Shown: piece after piece, positions 26,477-39,971 of the stretch | Layout: each line of letters begins with the position of its first letter | Position numbering within the stretch: the stretch's first letter is position 1 | From: CAYNRE01 sp964399535 | GTDB lineage: Bacteria; Planctomycetota; Planctomycetia; Pirellulales; CAYNRE01 | Length of the DNA: 64,000 nucleotides | Direction of reading: 5' to 3' | Assembly (NCBI GenBank): GCA_964399535.1 | Contig: CAYNRE010000076.1 | Span: 62,001 to 126,000, forward strand | The notes under the pieces: model-generated | What the model saw: only the letters and a program-made list of their open reading frames with translations | Database searches by the model: none | Told to the model about the DNA's origin: nothing | Translations under genes and position numbers: made by a program

Positions 26477-29400
26477 ATGCGATCCATGTGGGCTCGAACT
26501 GGCTGTCGACACGGGTGGACAACGGGGCTTTGCGGCGGACTGCTCGCCCTAGCGACCTGGTCGGCGGCCTGGGCCGACGAGGCGCCGCCGGCCCAACAGG
26601 CACCGCCGGGCGAAGCCACGGCCGCTGTCTCGACCCCGGCAGCAGGCTCGGCCGATGAAATCGTTCCCGTGGGGCGCGAAGGCCAGGCGCTGAACCTGGA
26701 TTTCGAATCGGGCACGCTCGGCGACTGGCTCGCCGACGGCGACGCCTTTAACGGGCAGCCGATCGAGGGAGACGCGGTACATACCCGCCGGGCCGACATG
26801 CACAGCCAGCACCGCGGTCGATTTTGGATCGGCACCTTTGAACGAGCTGGCGACGGACCCCAGGGCACCCTGGTCAGCGCCCCATTCCGGGTAACGGCTC
26901 CCTTCGCCAGCTTCTGGGCGGCCGGCGGTTCGAGCGAAGCCACCCGGGCCGAAATCGTGCTGCAATCCAGCGGCAAGGTCATTTTCCGCGCGTCGGGCCA
27001 GAACACCGAAGACCTGGCCCCCGTGGTGGTCGACCTGGGAGAGTATCAGGGGCAAGAGGTGTTCCTGCGGCTGGTCGACCAGTCGAGCGGCGGCTGGGGA
27101 CATTTGAATTTCGATCACTTTCGGCTCCATCGTCAGCGGCCCGACTTCCCCGGCCAGCGGCTGTTGGGTGCCTCCGACGTAATTGCCCACGCGGGCCTAT
27201 CGCCCACCGAGGCGGCCGCCGCCATGACGGTACCCCCCGGCTTTCGCGTCGCGCTTTTGGCGGGCGAGCCCGACGTGCAGCAGCCCATTGCCATGTGCTT
27301 CGACGACCGTGGAAGGCTTTGGGTGGCCGAGGCTTACAGCTACCCGTTCCGGGTGCCGGAGGAACAGGCCCGCGATCGAATCCTGATCTTTGAAGACCGC
27401 GATGGCGACGACCGCTTTGAATCGCGCAAGGTGTTCGCCGACAAGCTGAACCTGGTGAGCGGGCTGGAGGTGGGTTTCGGCGGGGTCTGGATCGGCTCGG
27501 CCCCCGAGTTGTTGTTCCTGCCCGATCGCGACGGCGACGACCGGCCCGATGGTCCGCCGCAGGTATTGCTCGACGGTTGGGGCTATCAAGACACGCACGA
27601 AACGCTGAATGCCTTTACTTGGGGCCCCGATGGCTGGCTCTACGGGTGCCATGGCGTGTTCACCCATTCGCTTGTCGGCAAACCCGGCAGCTCGAAGGAC
27701 CAGCGCCAGCCGATTAACGCGGGCATTTGGCGCTATCACCCCACGCGGCACGTATTCGAAGTTTTTGCCCACGGCACCAGCAACCCCTGGGGGGTCGATT
27801 TCGACGACTACGGCCGGGCCCTGGCCACGGCCTGCGTGATACCGCACCTGTTCCACATCGTTCCCGGTGGGCGCTATCAGCGCCAGGCGGGTCAGCACTT
27901 CAATCGCCACACCTATGGCGACCTTGTGACGATCGCCGACCACGTTCACTGGCTGGGTTCCCAGCCGCACGCCGGAAACAACCGCTCCGATTCGGCCGGC
28001 GGCGGCCATGCCCATTCGGGAGCCATGATTTACCTGGGCGGCTCCTGGCCCGCGGAGTATCGCGGCAGCATCTTCATGAACAACATTCACGGGGCCCGGC
28101 TCAACCGTGACTTGCTCGAGCCAAGGGGGTCGGGGCTCGTCGGGCGGCACGCTCCCGACTTTTTGCTCACGCACGATTCCTGGTCGCAAATCATCAACCT
28201 GCAGACCGATCCGGCCGGGCAGATGGTGATGATCGACTGGTACGATCAGAACCAATGCCACCGCGTGGAGAACGAGGTACACGATCGCTCCAATGGCCGC
28301 ATCTTTCGCGTGAGCTACGGCCAGCCCGATCGCCAGCCGGTGGACCTGGCCGCCCGGTCGAGCGCGGAACTGGTGGCGCTGCAGCTTTCGGCCAACGACT
28401 GGTTGGTGCGCCACGCCCGACGCCTGTTGCAAGAGCGCGGGCCCGACCCCGCCGTGCACGCGGCCCTGACCGAAATCGCCACCACCCACGCCGACGAAAC
28501 CCGGCGCTTGCGAGCCGTTTGGGCGCTGCACGTGACCGGCGGGCTCACACCCTCGCTGGTCGAGCAACTCTTGGCGAGCGAGTTTCCGCACGTCCGGGCC
28601 TGGATGGTGCAGTTGGCCTGTGAAACCGAGCGCCCCAGCGATTCCACGCTCGAAGTTTTTGGCAAATTGGCTCACGGCGATCCCTCGCCCGAGGTGCGCC
28701 TGGCGCTGGCGGCCGCGCTCCAGCGGCTTCCCCTGGCCGATCGGCCGGCGGTGCTGCGGGGGCTGTTGGCCCACGGCCAAGATCAGTCCGACCATAACCT
28801 GCCGCTGATGATTTGGTACGCCGCCGAACCGTTGGCCGAGAGCGACCCGGCGCTGGCGCTGTCCCTGGTCGAACAGGGGCAGATTCCCCTGGTGCTGCAG
28901 TACATGGTGCGACGGATCGCGGCCGAGGGTTCGGCCGAAAGCCTGGCCCAGCTTACCGAAACCCTGGGGCGACAGTCCTCGCCCGAGATGCAGCGGATGG
29001 TACTGGCCGGTATTCGCGAGGCGCTGCGCGGCCGCCGCCAGGTGGCGATGCCGCCTCACTGGTCCGAAGTGGCCCAGCGCCTGGCCGCCGCGGCCGATGC
29101 CGCGCTGGAGCAAGAATTGACCGGGTTGTCGGTGACGTTTGGCGATCCGAAGGCCATCGATCGGGTGCGGCGCCAACTGAGCGATTCCCAGGCCGACCTG
29201 AACCAGCGGCAAGCAGCCCTCGACGCGCTGGTGGCGCGGAAGGATCCGGCCTTGGCCCCGGTGCTGCTGGAACTACTGGCTGAGCCCGCCCTGCGGCAGC
29301 CGGCCCTACGAGCCCTGGCGGGCTACGACCATCCGCAAACGCCCGGCCGAATTCTGGACCTGTATCCGCAGCTTAACACCCCCGAACGGCGCGATGCCTT

Positions 29401-30619
29401 GGCCACCCTGGCGGCCCGCGTCGCTTCGGCCGAGCAGTTGCTCGACGCCATCGCCGCCGGCCAGGTGCCTCGCGCCGATTTAGGTGCCGAGGTGCTGCGG
29501 CAGTTGCGTCAACTCAAGTCGCCCGCCTTCCAACAGCGGCTGGCCGACGTATTCGGTGTGGTTCGCGATTCGCCGATCGACAAGGTCAAGCGGATCGGCG
29601 AATTCCGCCGTCTGCTTGGGCAAACCGGCGGGCCCCCGGCCGACCTGGCGGCGGGCCGGACCGTGTTCGCCAAAACCTGTCAGCAGTGCCACCGGCTGTT
29701 CGGCGTGGGCGGACAGGTGGGCCCGGAGCTAACCGGTTCGAATCGGGCCGATCTGGAGTACCTGCTTTCCAATGTGCTCGATCCCAGCGCCGTGATGGCC
29801 AAGGAATACATTCCCACCGTGCTGGTCACGACCGACGGCCGCGTGATCACCGGCATCGTCAAGGCCGAAACCGAAAGCTCGCTCACCGTGGTCACGGCCA
29901 ACGAAACGCTGGAAATTCCCCGGGCAGAGATCGACGAGCAACAACCGTCCGACAAGTCGATGATGCCCGACGACCTGTGGGGGCAGCTTCGTCCGGACGA
30001 AGTTCGCAACCTCGTGGCCTATCTGGGCAGCCCTGCCCAGGTGCCGCTGGCCGCCACGGCCGAGAACCTGGCGCAGTTTTTCACCGGCCGCGACCTGACT
30101 GGCTGGCAAGGCGACCCGGCGGTTTGGAGCGTCAGCGAAGGCGAAATCGTCGGCCGCGCGGCCTCGCTGGACCACGACGAGCTGCTGGTCAGCGAGTTGG
30201 CCCTGGCCGATTTCGCCTTGCGCTTCGAGCTTTGGTTCGCCCCCGAATCGGCCGTGGCGGGCGTGCAATTGCGCAGCCAAACGGCCGATGACGGGTCGCT
30301 ACGGGGGCCGCTTCTGGAGCTGCGCGGCGGGCACTGGGGCCAACTGCGGGAAACGGCCGGCCGGGGGCTCTTGGCATCGCCAAGCTCACCGCTGGAGCTG
30401 TCGGCCCGGCACTGGCACCCGATCGAAATTCGCTGTCAGGGGCCGCGATTCCAGATCGACATCGATGGCAAGCCGGCCGTGGTTTACGACGACGCGGCCA
30501 GCCCCCGGCGCGGCGTGCTGGCTTTCAAGCTGGGAAGCGGCGGGCAGGCCGAGGTGCGCGTGCGCCATTTGCAACTGGAGCTGATCGGCCCGGCTGAAGT
30601 GGCCCAGGGGGGCAAGTAG
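26477..30619 (+). CDS. PVC-type beta-propeller / HEAT / heme (CxxCH) / DUF1080 exported protein
   Basis: 1380-residue exported protein. After a signal peptide (hydrophobic stretch GGLLALATWSAAWA) comes a beta-sandwich of about 180 residues, then from about residue 250 a soluble-glucose-dehydrogenase-like propeller of the planctomycete 'membrane-bound dehydrogenase' family (PPGFRVALLAGEP, DRGRLWVAEAYSYP, GGVWIGSAPELLFL). HEAT-like helices follow at about 610-1030, then a cytochrome-c-type domain with CQQCH at 1068-1072 and the family tail LRPDEVRNLVAYLGS. The last 180 residues form a DUF1080 (3-keto-disaccharide hydrolase) domain beginning FFTGRDLTGWQGD. Such proteins are thought to oxidise or cleave sugars in the planctomycete periplasm. 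The start may be the ATG at 26477 or the one at 26486, both behind a run of G. Confidence 0.88.
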   Translation: MRSMWARTGCRHGWTTGLCGGLLALATWSAAWADEAPPAQQAPPGEATAAVSTPAAGSADEIVPVGREGQALNLDFESGTLGDWLADGDAFNGQPIEGDAVHTRRADMHSQHRGRFWIGTFERAGDGPQGTLVSAPFRVTAPFASFWAAGGSSEATRAEIVLQSSGKVIFRASGQNTEDLAPVVVDLGEYQGQEVFLRLVDQSSGGWGHLNFDHFRLHRQRPDFPGQRLLGASDVIAHAGLSPTEAAAAMTVPPGFRVALLAGEPDVQQPIAMCFDDRGRLWVAEAYSYPFRVPEEQARDRILIFEDRDGDDRFESRKVFADKLNLVSGLEVGFGGVWIGSAPELLFLPDRDGDDRPDGPPQVLLDGWGYQDTHETLNAFTWGPDGWLYGCHGVFTHSLVGKPGSSKDQRQPINAGIWRYHPTRHVFEVFAHGTSNPWGVDFDDYGRALATACVIPHLFHIVPGGRYQRQAGQHFNRHTYGDLVTIADHVHWLGSQPHAGNNRSDSAGGGHAHSGAMIYLGGSWPAEYRGSIFMNNIHGARLNRDLLEPRGSGLVGRHAPDFLLTHDSWSQIINLQTDPAGQMVMIDWYDQNQCHRVENEVHDRSNGRIFRVSYGQPDRQPVDLAARSSAELVALQLSANDWLVRHARRLLQERGPDPAVHAALTEIATTHADETRRLRAVWALHVTGGLTPSLVEQLLASEFPHVRAWMVQLACETERPSDSTLEVFGKLAHGDPSPEVRLALAAALQRLPLADRPAVLRGLLAHGQDQSDHNLPLMIWYAAEPLAESDPALALSLVEQGQIPLVLQYMVRRIAAEGSAESLAQLTETLGRQSSPEMQRMVLAGIREALRGRRQVAMPPHWSEVAQRLAAAADAALEQELTGLSVTFGDPKAIDRVRRQLSDSQADLNQRQAALDALVARKDPALAPVLLELLAEPALRQPALRALAGYDHPQTPGRILDLYPQLNTPERRDALATLAARVASAEQLLDAIAAGQVPRADLGAEVLRQLRQLKSPAFQQRLADVFGVVRDSPIDKVKRIGEFRRLLGQTGGPPADLAAGRTVFAKTCQQCHRLFGVGGQVGPELTGSNRADLEYLLSNVLDPSAVMAKEYIPTVLVTTDGRVITGIVKAETESSLTVVTANETLEIPRAEIDEQQPSDKSMMPDDLWGQLRPDEVRNLVAYLGSPAQVPLAATAENLAQFFTGRDLTGWQGDPAVWSVSEGEIVGRAASLDHDELLVSELALADFALRFELWFAPESAVAGVQLRSQTADDGSLRGPLLELRGGHWGQLRETAGRGLLASPSSPLELSARHWHPIEIRCQGPRFQIDIDGKPAVVYDDAASPRRGVLAFKLGSGGQAEVRVRHLQLELIGPAEVAQGGK

Positions 30620-30695
30620 CCCCTGAGGTACCTGGCGTCGATGATCGGCCAGGCCGGGCCCGCGCGGCCGGTTGCCCGGCGCTGGCAAGCGCCTG

Positions 30696-34024
<3,329 letters not shown>

Positions 34025-34028
<4 letters not shown>

Positions 34029-35647
34029 GGGGTTTCCACCGGCTCGGCGGCCGCGCTTAGAACGGAAAAACCAGGACGCACATCGCCTGAAGCTGTGTCG
34101 GCGGCAAGGCCGGCCGCCTCCGCTGGCCGGGCAGCGAACGACGCCCCGCGCAGCCGCTCTGAAATCTCGCGCCGCATCTCGGCGGCGAACTCGGTCGTGA
34201 GGTAGCTGCTGTGCGAAACACCCTCGAGGATCTCGACGCGCGCATCGCTGCCCAACTCGCCGAGCGTTTCGGCCAGGTAGCGCACCGCCCCCTCCAGGTA
34301 AAACGTATCCTCCGATCCCGTCACAATCCGCAGCTTGCCCCGCAAAGCCGTTTCCAGTTGGGGCCAGCGGTCGACCAGCAGTTGCCCCAGGTCGTAGGCG
34401 CGCCATCCGGCGACCACCTGGGGGTCGACTTCGCCCGTTTGGCGGTCGTACATGCGGCGGGGCAACCCCTGGGCATCGAGCGGGCTGAACACCGCCTCGA
34501 ACGATCGAAGCTGGCCCCCCTGCCCGATCACGTCGTCCATCCGCGTAAAGTCATCGTACCAAACTCGCACTTCTCCGTCGGAGCGCGCGATCGGCCGCCG
34601 CTCACCGGCGAGATCCCGATACATGCTCTCCGGCGGGTCGGCATAAAGGTTTACCCGCTGATAGTCGCGAAAATCGACCGAGTCGGGCGACAGGCTCCAA
34701 GCCGCGCCGAACCGATCGGGCCAGTGGGCCATGATCCAGAGCGTGGCCCAACCTCCCGAGCTGTGCCCTGCGACGAAGCGAGCCTCGGGCTGGGCGATGG
34801 TCCGAAACTGACTGTCCAAGTACGGCAGAAATTCCTCGACGAAAGCCGTGCCCCGGGGACCATTCGTGGGCCCATCGGCAAATACGTGGTGTCCCCAGGG
34901 GCAGTCGCCGCTGAGCAGCACCCGAATCAACGGTTCCTCTTCAGGTAATTGTTCGTCCCAGACCAGGTTTAGTCGAGCCTGGTCCCAATGCTGGGTACCG
35001 AATCCGCCAATGAAGAAGAGCACGCCATAGCGGCGCTCGGGCTGGTCCTCGTAGCCGGCCGGCAAATGCACCGCGGCCCGCATGGTGATTTCGCGTCCGT
35101 GAAAGGCGGACAGCCGGGGGCTGGCCCATACCACCTCGCGTACACCGGCCCGCTGGGGAAATTGGGGCGGCCCCAGCGGTTTGGTGAGTGCCAGCCGCCA
35201 GGGGCCCTCGGCGCCGGGGCCCAGTTCGAGCTCGACCACTTCGCTCGCCCAATTGCCAGTGCCGAAATTGTGATTCGAGCTATCCAGCTTGCGATCGAGC
35301 ACCGCCTGGGCCCGGTATTTTCCCGCGGGAATCTCGGCCAGGGGACCGGGAAAACCATTGGCCCGGTCGTCGATCACGCGCTCCTGTCCCGGACCAAAAT
35401 CGTCGACGTCGACCCCGTAGAAGGGCTCGGGCTGGAACCAGTTTGGCCCCCAGCGGGGCTCCCCACGCTGGTGACTGGTGAGGAACACGTAGAGCCGGCC
35501 GGAGTAGTGCTCGACGGCCGAGTCGGCCGGTCGAGCAACCACGATCGAGGGCCCCTGCGCCGCCGCGGCCAGCGCCGACCAAGAACTGGCTCCGCCAAGG
35601 GCGGGCCCAATCGCGGCGACGATTCGAAACCAGAGTCGAAAATGCAT
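34025..35647 (-). CDS. Exported esterase (EstD/enterochelin-esterase-like alpha/beta-hydrolase)
   Basis: 540-residue protein starting MHFRLWFRIVAAIGPALGG, a signal peptide. The N-terminal part (to about residue 190) is a beta-rich domain with VARPADSAVEHYSGRLYVFL and GKYRAQAVLDRKLDS. The C-terminal part is an alpha/beta-hydrolase of the esterase D / putative esterase family: MRAAVHLPAGYED, VLFFIGGFG, and Ser296 in GHSSGGW, with the family's acidic and His segments (TGSEDTFY, EGVSHSSYL). The open frame extends upstream to 35839, but ATG 35647 precedes the signal peptide. It is translationally coupled to the AmmeMemoRadiSam fusion by an ATGA overlap, an unexpected pairing of an exported hydrolase and a cytoplasmic radical enzyme. 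Confidence 0.85.
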
Positions 35648-36065
35648 CGTGTTCACCGCGAGCCATCGTTTCTCGCCAGGCTCCCCGAATCCGTACTCGG
35701 CACGAGCGCCGGCTTCAGGGCCCCGTCCCCCCGGGGGCCATGGGGCACGCAGGCGCCCGGGGCCATTGCGTGCGCAAGCCGTCGGCCGCATTGTACACCG
35801 CCCTGCCCGCGCAGCGGATGGCCGCTTGAGCGGCGCCACGAGCCCGCAGTTGACGCCTGTCGTCGTGCCAGCGGGCTCGATCCCGCCACGGGCCGCGAGC
35901 CGCGGGCCGCGACGATTGCGGCCTCGGCCGGCTCAGGCTACGTTACCCACTCGTCGGCGCCGCCGTTTTACTGCCGAGGCGCGCCGTCCGCGTACCGCCG
36001 GTTTGGCCATTTTACGGTCCGCCGGGGCCAGCATTGAAGCGAACATTCGGGGCCCAGCGTCGATC
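35648..36065. other. Divergent intergenic region
   Basis: 418 bases between a minus-strand esterase and a plus-strand deoxyribosyltransferase-like gene, so it should contain promoters for both. I see no clear -35/-10 pair, operator or gene. It is Arg/Pro-codon-like in several frames only because of its GC content. Confidence 0.5.
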
Positions 36066-36740
36066 ATGATGATCTATCCGTTTCGCCACCTCGAGCGCGT
36101 GTACTGCGCGGGCCCACTTTTCAACGCGGCCGAGCGGCGCGAGATGAGCCAGCTGGCCGACGCGCTCCGGACCGGCGGCTTCGAGCCGTTCGTTCCGCAT
36201 GCCGATGGGCTGGAATTCGCGTGCGTGCAGCCCTACCTGATCGAGCAGGGCTACGAGCCCGCCACCGTTGGCCAGCGGCTGCACGAGGCGATCTTCGCCC
36301 TCGACGTTTACCAGGTCGTGGCCGGCTGCGGTTCGCTCGTAATCAACCTGAACGGACGCGTTCCCGACGAAGGAGCGGTATCCGAAGCCGCGATGGCCTG
36401 GATTCTGGGCAAGCCCTTGGTCGCCTTCAAGGAAGATGCCCGCAGCGCCATTTCGGGGCGCGATAACCCGTTGGTGGTGGGGCTGACCGGGTTCGAGCAT
36501 GTGGCTCGATTCGAGGAGGTGGCCGGCGCCCTCGCGGCCCGCATCGCGGCGGTCGCCCCGCCTCCCCAGACGGCCGTGCCCTGCCCCGCGCATCTGGCCG
36601 CGCTGTTTCGGGCTGGCGAACGCTTTTGGGACGAGCTGCGCGGGCTAGGCACCGAACGCCCCACGCCCACGCTGGCCGACATGATCTGCGATTTGTTCGG
36701 GCCGCCGGGTACCGACCCGGTCGAGTGCGGTCCTTCCTAA
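36066..36740 (+). CDS. Nucleoside 2-deoxyribosyltransferase-like protein
   Basis: 224-residue protein of the nucleoside 2-deoxyribosyltransferase / TIR-like fold. Typical features are the N-terminal YCAGPLFNAAER, a central DVYQVVAGCGSLVINLNG and PDEGAVSEAAMA with the conserved Glu, then GKPLVAFKED. Family members cleave or exchange N-glycosidic bonds of deoxynucleosides; some act on other nucleotides. Start is the first of two ATGs (36066); the site is weak. The C-terminal 50 residues are extra compared with the shortest members. It precedes a sulfatase and an HD phosphohydrolase; the HD protein might also act on nucleotides, so a salvage role is possible. Confidence 0.75.
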   Translation: MMIYPFRHLERVYCAGPLFNAAERREMSQLADALRTGGFEPFVPHADGLEFACVQPYLIEQGYEPATVGQRLHEAIFALDVYQVVAGCGSLVINLNGRVPDEGAVSEAAMAWILGKPLVAFKEDARSAISGRDNPLVVGLTGFEHVARFEEVAGALAARIAAVAPPPQTAVPCPAHLAALFRAGERFWDELRGLGTERPTPTLADMICDLFGPPGTDPVECGPS

Positions 36741-36759
36741 TCCAAGGGGGTTCTGCGCC

Positions 36760-38250
36760 ATGAATCGCTGCTTCCCGTTTCGCGCGGCGCCCGGGGAACA
36801 CGCCCGTAATCGTTCGCCAGGAAAAGTCTTTCCGGGCCGATTGTTTGCCTGCGCCGCAAAAATGTTCTTGGCCGTGGCGCTCTTCGCGGCGCGGGGGAAC
36901 GCGGGCCAGGCCGAAGCGCCGCCGCGGCTCAATGTGCTGTTGATCATGGCCGACGACCTGAACACCGACCTGGGCTATCTCGGGCATAGCCAGGTGTCGT
37001 CGCCGCGCCTCGATCAGCTTGCCGCGCGGGGCGTGGTGTTTACTCGGGCTTACTGCCAGTATTCGGTCTGCAATCCGTCGCGCACTTCGATGCTTAGCGG
37101 TCTGTACCCCGAGCGCACCGGCGTGCTCGATAACCAAACCCATACGCGAGCCGTACTCGGCCCCCAGGCGGTGTTGCTGCCGCAACATTTTCGCCAGCAC
37201 GGCTACCGCGCCGTGAAACTGGGGAAGATCTTCCACACGGGCCCCGGGTTCGAAGACCCAGCGTCGTGGGACTACGCCGAAGACGAACCGAGCGAGGCCA
37301 AGAACCCGCCCGCCAAACAAATCCTGAGCCAGCACCGTTTCCGTGCGGCCGGCTGCGGTTCGATGGTCCTGAATTGCCCCGACGCGGAAGCCTACGACGG
37401 GCGGCTGGCTCAGCGGGCGGCGGCCATGCTCGCGGAACTGTCGGCCGAAGAGCAACCTTTCTTCCTGGCGGTCGGCTTCCGTCGCCCGCACCAACCCTAC
37501 ATCGCGCCGCGGCGCTATTTCGAGCTTTATTCGCCGCGTGAACTGCTCCGCCCGGTGGATAGCGATCACCTGGCCGGCATTCCGCCGCTGGCGCTGACCT
37601 ATCGGCCGGGGCAGCGGCGCCTGTCACCTGACGAGGCGGCCCAGCTACGAGCGGCCTACTATGCCTCGGTCAGCTACTTGGATGCCCAGGTGGGCCAGGT
37701 ACTGGACGCGGTCGAGCGATTGAACCTGTGGCAGGAAACCGTCGTGGTATTCGTCAGCGACCACGGCTACCACCTGGGCGAACACGGCGGCCTGTGGCAC
37801 AAGTACACCCTGTTCGAGGCCGCCACGCGAGTTCCGATGATCGTGGCCGCGCCGGGCGCCAGCCACCGCGTGGAAGACGAGCGGCTGATCGAACTGGTCG
37901 ATATGTACCCCACGCTGGCCGACCTTTGCGGGCTGCCGCCACGCGGCGGCTTGGACGGAACGAGCCGGGCCGAACTGTTGCGCGGCGCCCCGGCGACCGA
38001 TTCCAATCAGGCCTACACCGTGGTGACCCGCCCGGGGACCAAGGGCCAGCGCCCCCGCCTGGGGCGCTCGCTGCGCACCCCGCGATGGCGCTACACCGAG
38101 TGGGAGGAGGGGCGCGAAGGATTGGAACTGTACGACTACGCCACGGACCCGGGCGAGCTGCGCAACCGGGCCGGCGACCCCGCCTTGGCCGCGCTGGAAA
38201 GCGAACTGCGGACCGCGTTGCGGCAGACAATCTCTACCCGCCAGCCGTAG
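36760..38250 (+). CDS. Sulfatase (iduronate-2-sulfatase-like)
   Basis: 496-residue exported sulfatase. A basic N-terminus with hydrophobic AAKMFLAVALFAARG forms a signal peptide. LNVLLIMADDLNTD provides the metal-binding Asp pair, and Cys104 in CNPSRTSMLSG is the residue converted to formylglycine by a maturation enzyme. PETQWDYAEDE-like and FFLAVGFRRPHQPY segments, VVVFVSDHGYHLGEHG, GLWHKYTLFEAATRVP match iduronate-2-sulfatase. Substrate is likely a sulfated polysaccharide, as usual in marine planctomycetes. GGGGG nine bases upstream of the ATG can act as ribosome binding site. Only 19 bases separate it from the preceding gene. Confidence 0.92.
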   Translation: MNRCFPFRAAPGEHARNRSPGKVFPGRLFACAAKMFLAVALFAARGNAGQAEAPPRLNVLLIMADDLNTDLGYLGHSQVSSPRLDQLAARGVVFTRAYCQYSVCNPSRTSMLSGLYPERTGVLDNQTHTRAVLGPQAVLLPQHFRQHGYRAVKLGKIFHTGPGFEDPASWDYAEDEPSEAKNPPAKQILSQHRFRAAGCGSMVLNCPDAEAYDGRLAQRAAAMLAELSAEEQPFFLAVGFRRPHQPYIAPRRYFELYSPRELLRPVDSDHLAGIPPLALTYRPGQRRLSPDEAAQLRAAYYASVSYLDAQVGQVLDAVERLNLWQETVVVFVSDHGYHLGEHGGLWHKYTLFEAATRVPMIVAAPGASHRVEDERLIELVDMYPTLADLCGLPPRGGLDGTSRAELLRGAPATDSNQAYTVVTRPGTKGQRPRLGRSLRTPRWRYTEWEEGREGLELYDYATDPGELRNRAGDPALAALESELRTALRQTISTRQP

Positions 38251-38277
38251 GCGAACCGAACCAACGAAGAACCATTC

Positions 38278-39609
38278 ATGAGCGCTTTGCGCGATCTACC
38301 CGAGTTGGTCAGCCTGGATGCGCAGCAAAGCCTGGTGCGGATCCCGCCGGAGCTCGACGTGCCGCTTACCCCGCGGGTCCGGCAACTGATCGATACGGCT
38401 GAGTTCCGCCGCCTGGCACGAATCAGCCAGTTGGGCCTGGTATCGCTGGTTTACCCGGCCGCCATCCATACGCGGTTCGAACACAGCCTGGGCGTGTACC
38501 GGCTGGCGCTGTTGTATCTGCGGCATTTGTCGTACGACGAGCGGTTCGCGGCCGTGGTGCGCCCCGAGGATGCCGAGCTCCTGATCGCCGCGGCCCTGCT
38601 ACACGACCTGGGGCATTGGCCGTTTTGCCACCCGATTGAAGACATTCGCCTGGCGCGGGTTCCCGATCACGAATTGTTCGCCAACAGCTTTCTGCTCGAA
38701 GGAGAACTGGCCGACACGCTGCGCGAGGACTGGGGCCTGAACCCGCGCGACGTGGTGGCCCTGCTCTCGGAAACCCCACGCGAACCCTGTTCGCGCATTC
38801 TCTGCAGCATTCTCTCGGGTCCGATCGACATCGACAAAATGGATTACCTGGCCCGCGACAGCCTGCACGCGGGCGTACCCTACGGGCGCTACTTCGACCA
38901 GGGGCGCTTGATCGGGGCCCTGTGCCTGAACGAAGCGGGCGACGGGCTGGCGATTTCCGAGAAAGGCAAAACGGCGGCCGAGTTGATGGTGTTTGCCCGC
39001 TACGTCATGTTCAGCGAGGTGTACTGGCATCACGGAGTGCGCTCGGCCACGGCCATGTTGCAGCGTGCGTTTTTCCTGCTCCATGCCCAGTTGGATCTGG
39101 ATTCGCTGTTCCGGATGACCGAGAGCCAGTGGATCGCCGAGATGTTGCGCGTGGCCAAGGGCGGGGCCCGCGAACTGGTCGACGGGCTGTTCGGCGCTAC
39201 CCGGCGGCTCTACAAGCGCGTGGCCCAGTTCAGCTACTTTCAAGAAGGGGAACTCTACGCGCGGCTCGCTCGCCAACCCTATCCCTGGTTGGCCGCCTGT
39301 GCCGACCAATTTGCCGCCGAGGTAAGCGCGGCCCTGGGGCGCGTCGTGGCGCCGCACGAAGTGCTCTTCGACGCCCCGCCCGTCGAGCGCGAGGTGGAAT
39401 TCAATATCGACGTTTTCTTCCCCAAGGAGCGGTGTTACCGCCGGCTGGAACAAGTCTCGCCCGTCGTGCGCACCCTGGCCAAGGAACAGTTCGACGATTA
39501 CGTGAAGCGGGTGCGGGTGTTCGCCCATCCGCGCGTGGCAGTTGAACTGCGTCAGCGGACCGACCTAAATGAAATCCTCCTTCGGGCCATCGAACGGTGC
39601 GATGGCTAA
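38278..39609 (+). CDS. HD-domain phosphohydrolase (dGTPase-like)
   Basis: 443-residue protein of the COG1078 HD family. The HD pair is His109-Asp110 in LLHDLGHWPFCH; upstream TRFEHSLGVYRLA gives the first His, and downstream GPIDIDKMDYLARDSLHAG carries the last metal ligand and substrate loop. Related proteins are deoxynucleotide triphosphohydrolases or act on other phosphate esters. No membrane segments. It starts at ATG 38278, 28 bases after the sulfatase stop, with a weak GAAGA. The last third is less conserved and ends IERCDG. Confidence 0.9.
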   Translation: MSALRDLPELVSLDAQQSLVRIPPELDVPLTPRVRQLIDTAEFRRLARISQLGLVSLVYPAAIHTRFEHSLGVYRLALLYLRHLSYDERFAAVVRPEDAELLIAAALLHDLGHWPFCHPIEDIRLARVPDHELFANSFLLEGELADTLREDWGLNPRDVVALLSETPREPCSRILCSILSGPIDIDKMDYLARDSLHAGVPYGRYFDQGRLIGALCLNEAGDGLAISEKGKTAAELMVFARYVMFSEVYWHHGVRSATAMLQRAFFLLHAQLDLDSLFRMTESQWIAEMLRVAKGGARELVDGLFGATRRLYKRVAQFSYFQEGELYARLARQPYPWLAACADQFAAEVSAALGRVVAPHEVLFDAPPVEREVEFNIDVFFPKERCYRRLEQVSPVVRTLAKEQFDDYVKRVRVFAHPRVAVELRQRTDLNEILLRAIERCDG

Positions 39610-39971
39610 CGGCCACGCTCGCCAATCGGAACTAGGATTGCCGAGAAACGCCTAAGCCACTGCCTGCTATAAGGTTACGAAACCATACCAAGAGCCGGAC
39701 GGAGCCACCGGCGGGCCCTCGGAGCCCGTCGCCAGCCCGGCTTTGGTTTTCGCTTGGAATCCGTCGCCTGGTAAATTAGGCTAAACAGATAACCCCCGTC
39801 TGGGCCGGGTGTTGCGCCGTCTTGGTGCATTTCACCCCCCGCGGTGTCGGCCACGCTGAAGTCGGAATCTTGGCGGCTCCTCACCGAGCAGCCTGTTTGA
39901 TTTTCAGCGGGCAATCGCGGGACTCGACAGGTCCTGGTCCGGCCCAACCACCTTTCTCCGCGGAGAGTCGC
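39610..39971. other. Intergenic region
   Basis: 362 bases with a slightly AT-richer core around 39740-39795. It should hold the promoter of the Gly-rich protein gene, but no -35/-10 pair has acceptable spacing. An open frame continuing upstream of the next gene's start to 39822 has no ribosome binding site and is not believed. Confidence 0.45.

Noticed and set aside
27197..29212. Minus-strand open frame of 671 codons
   Set aside because: Antisense to the propeller-heme gene; no domain and no binding site.
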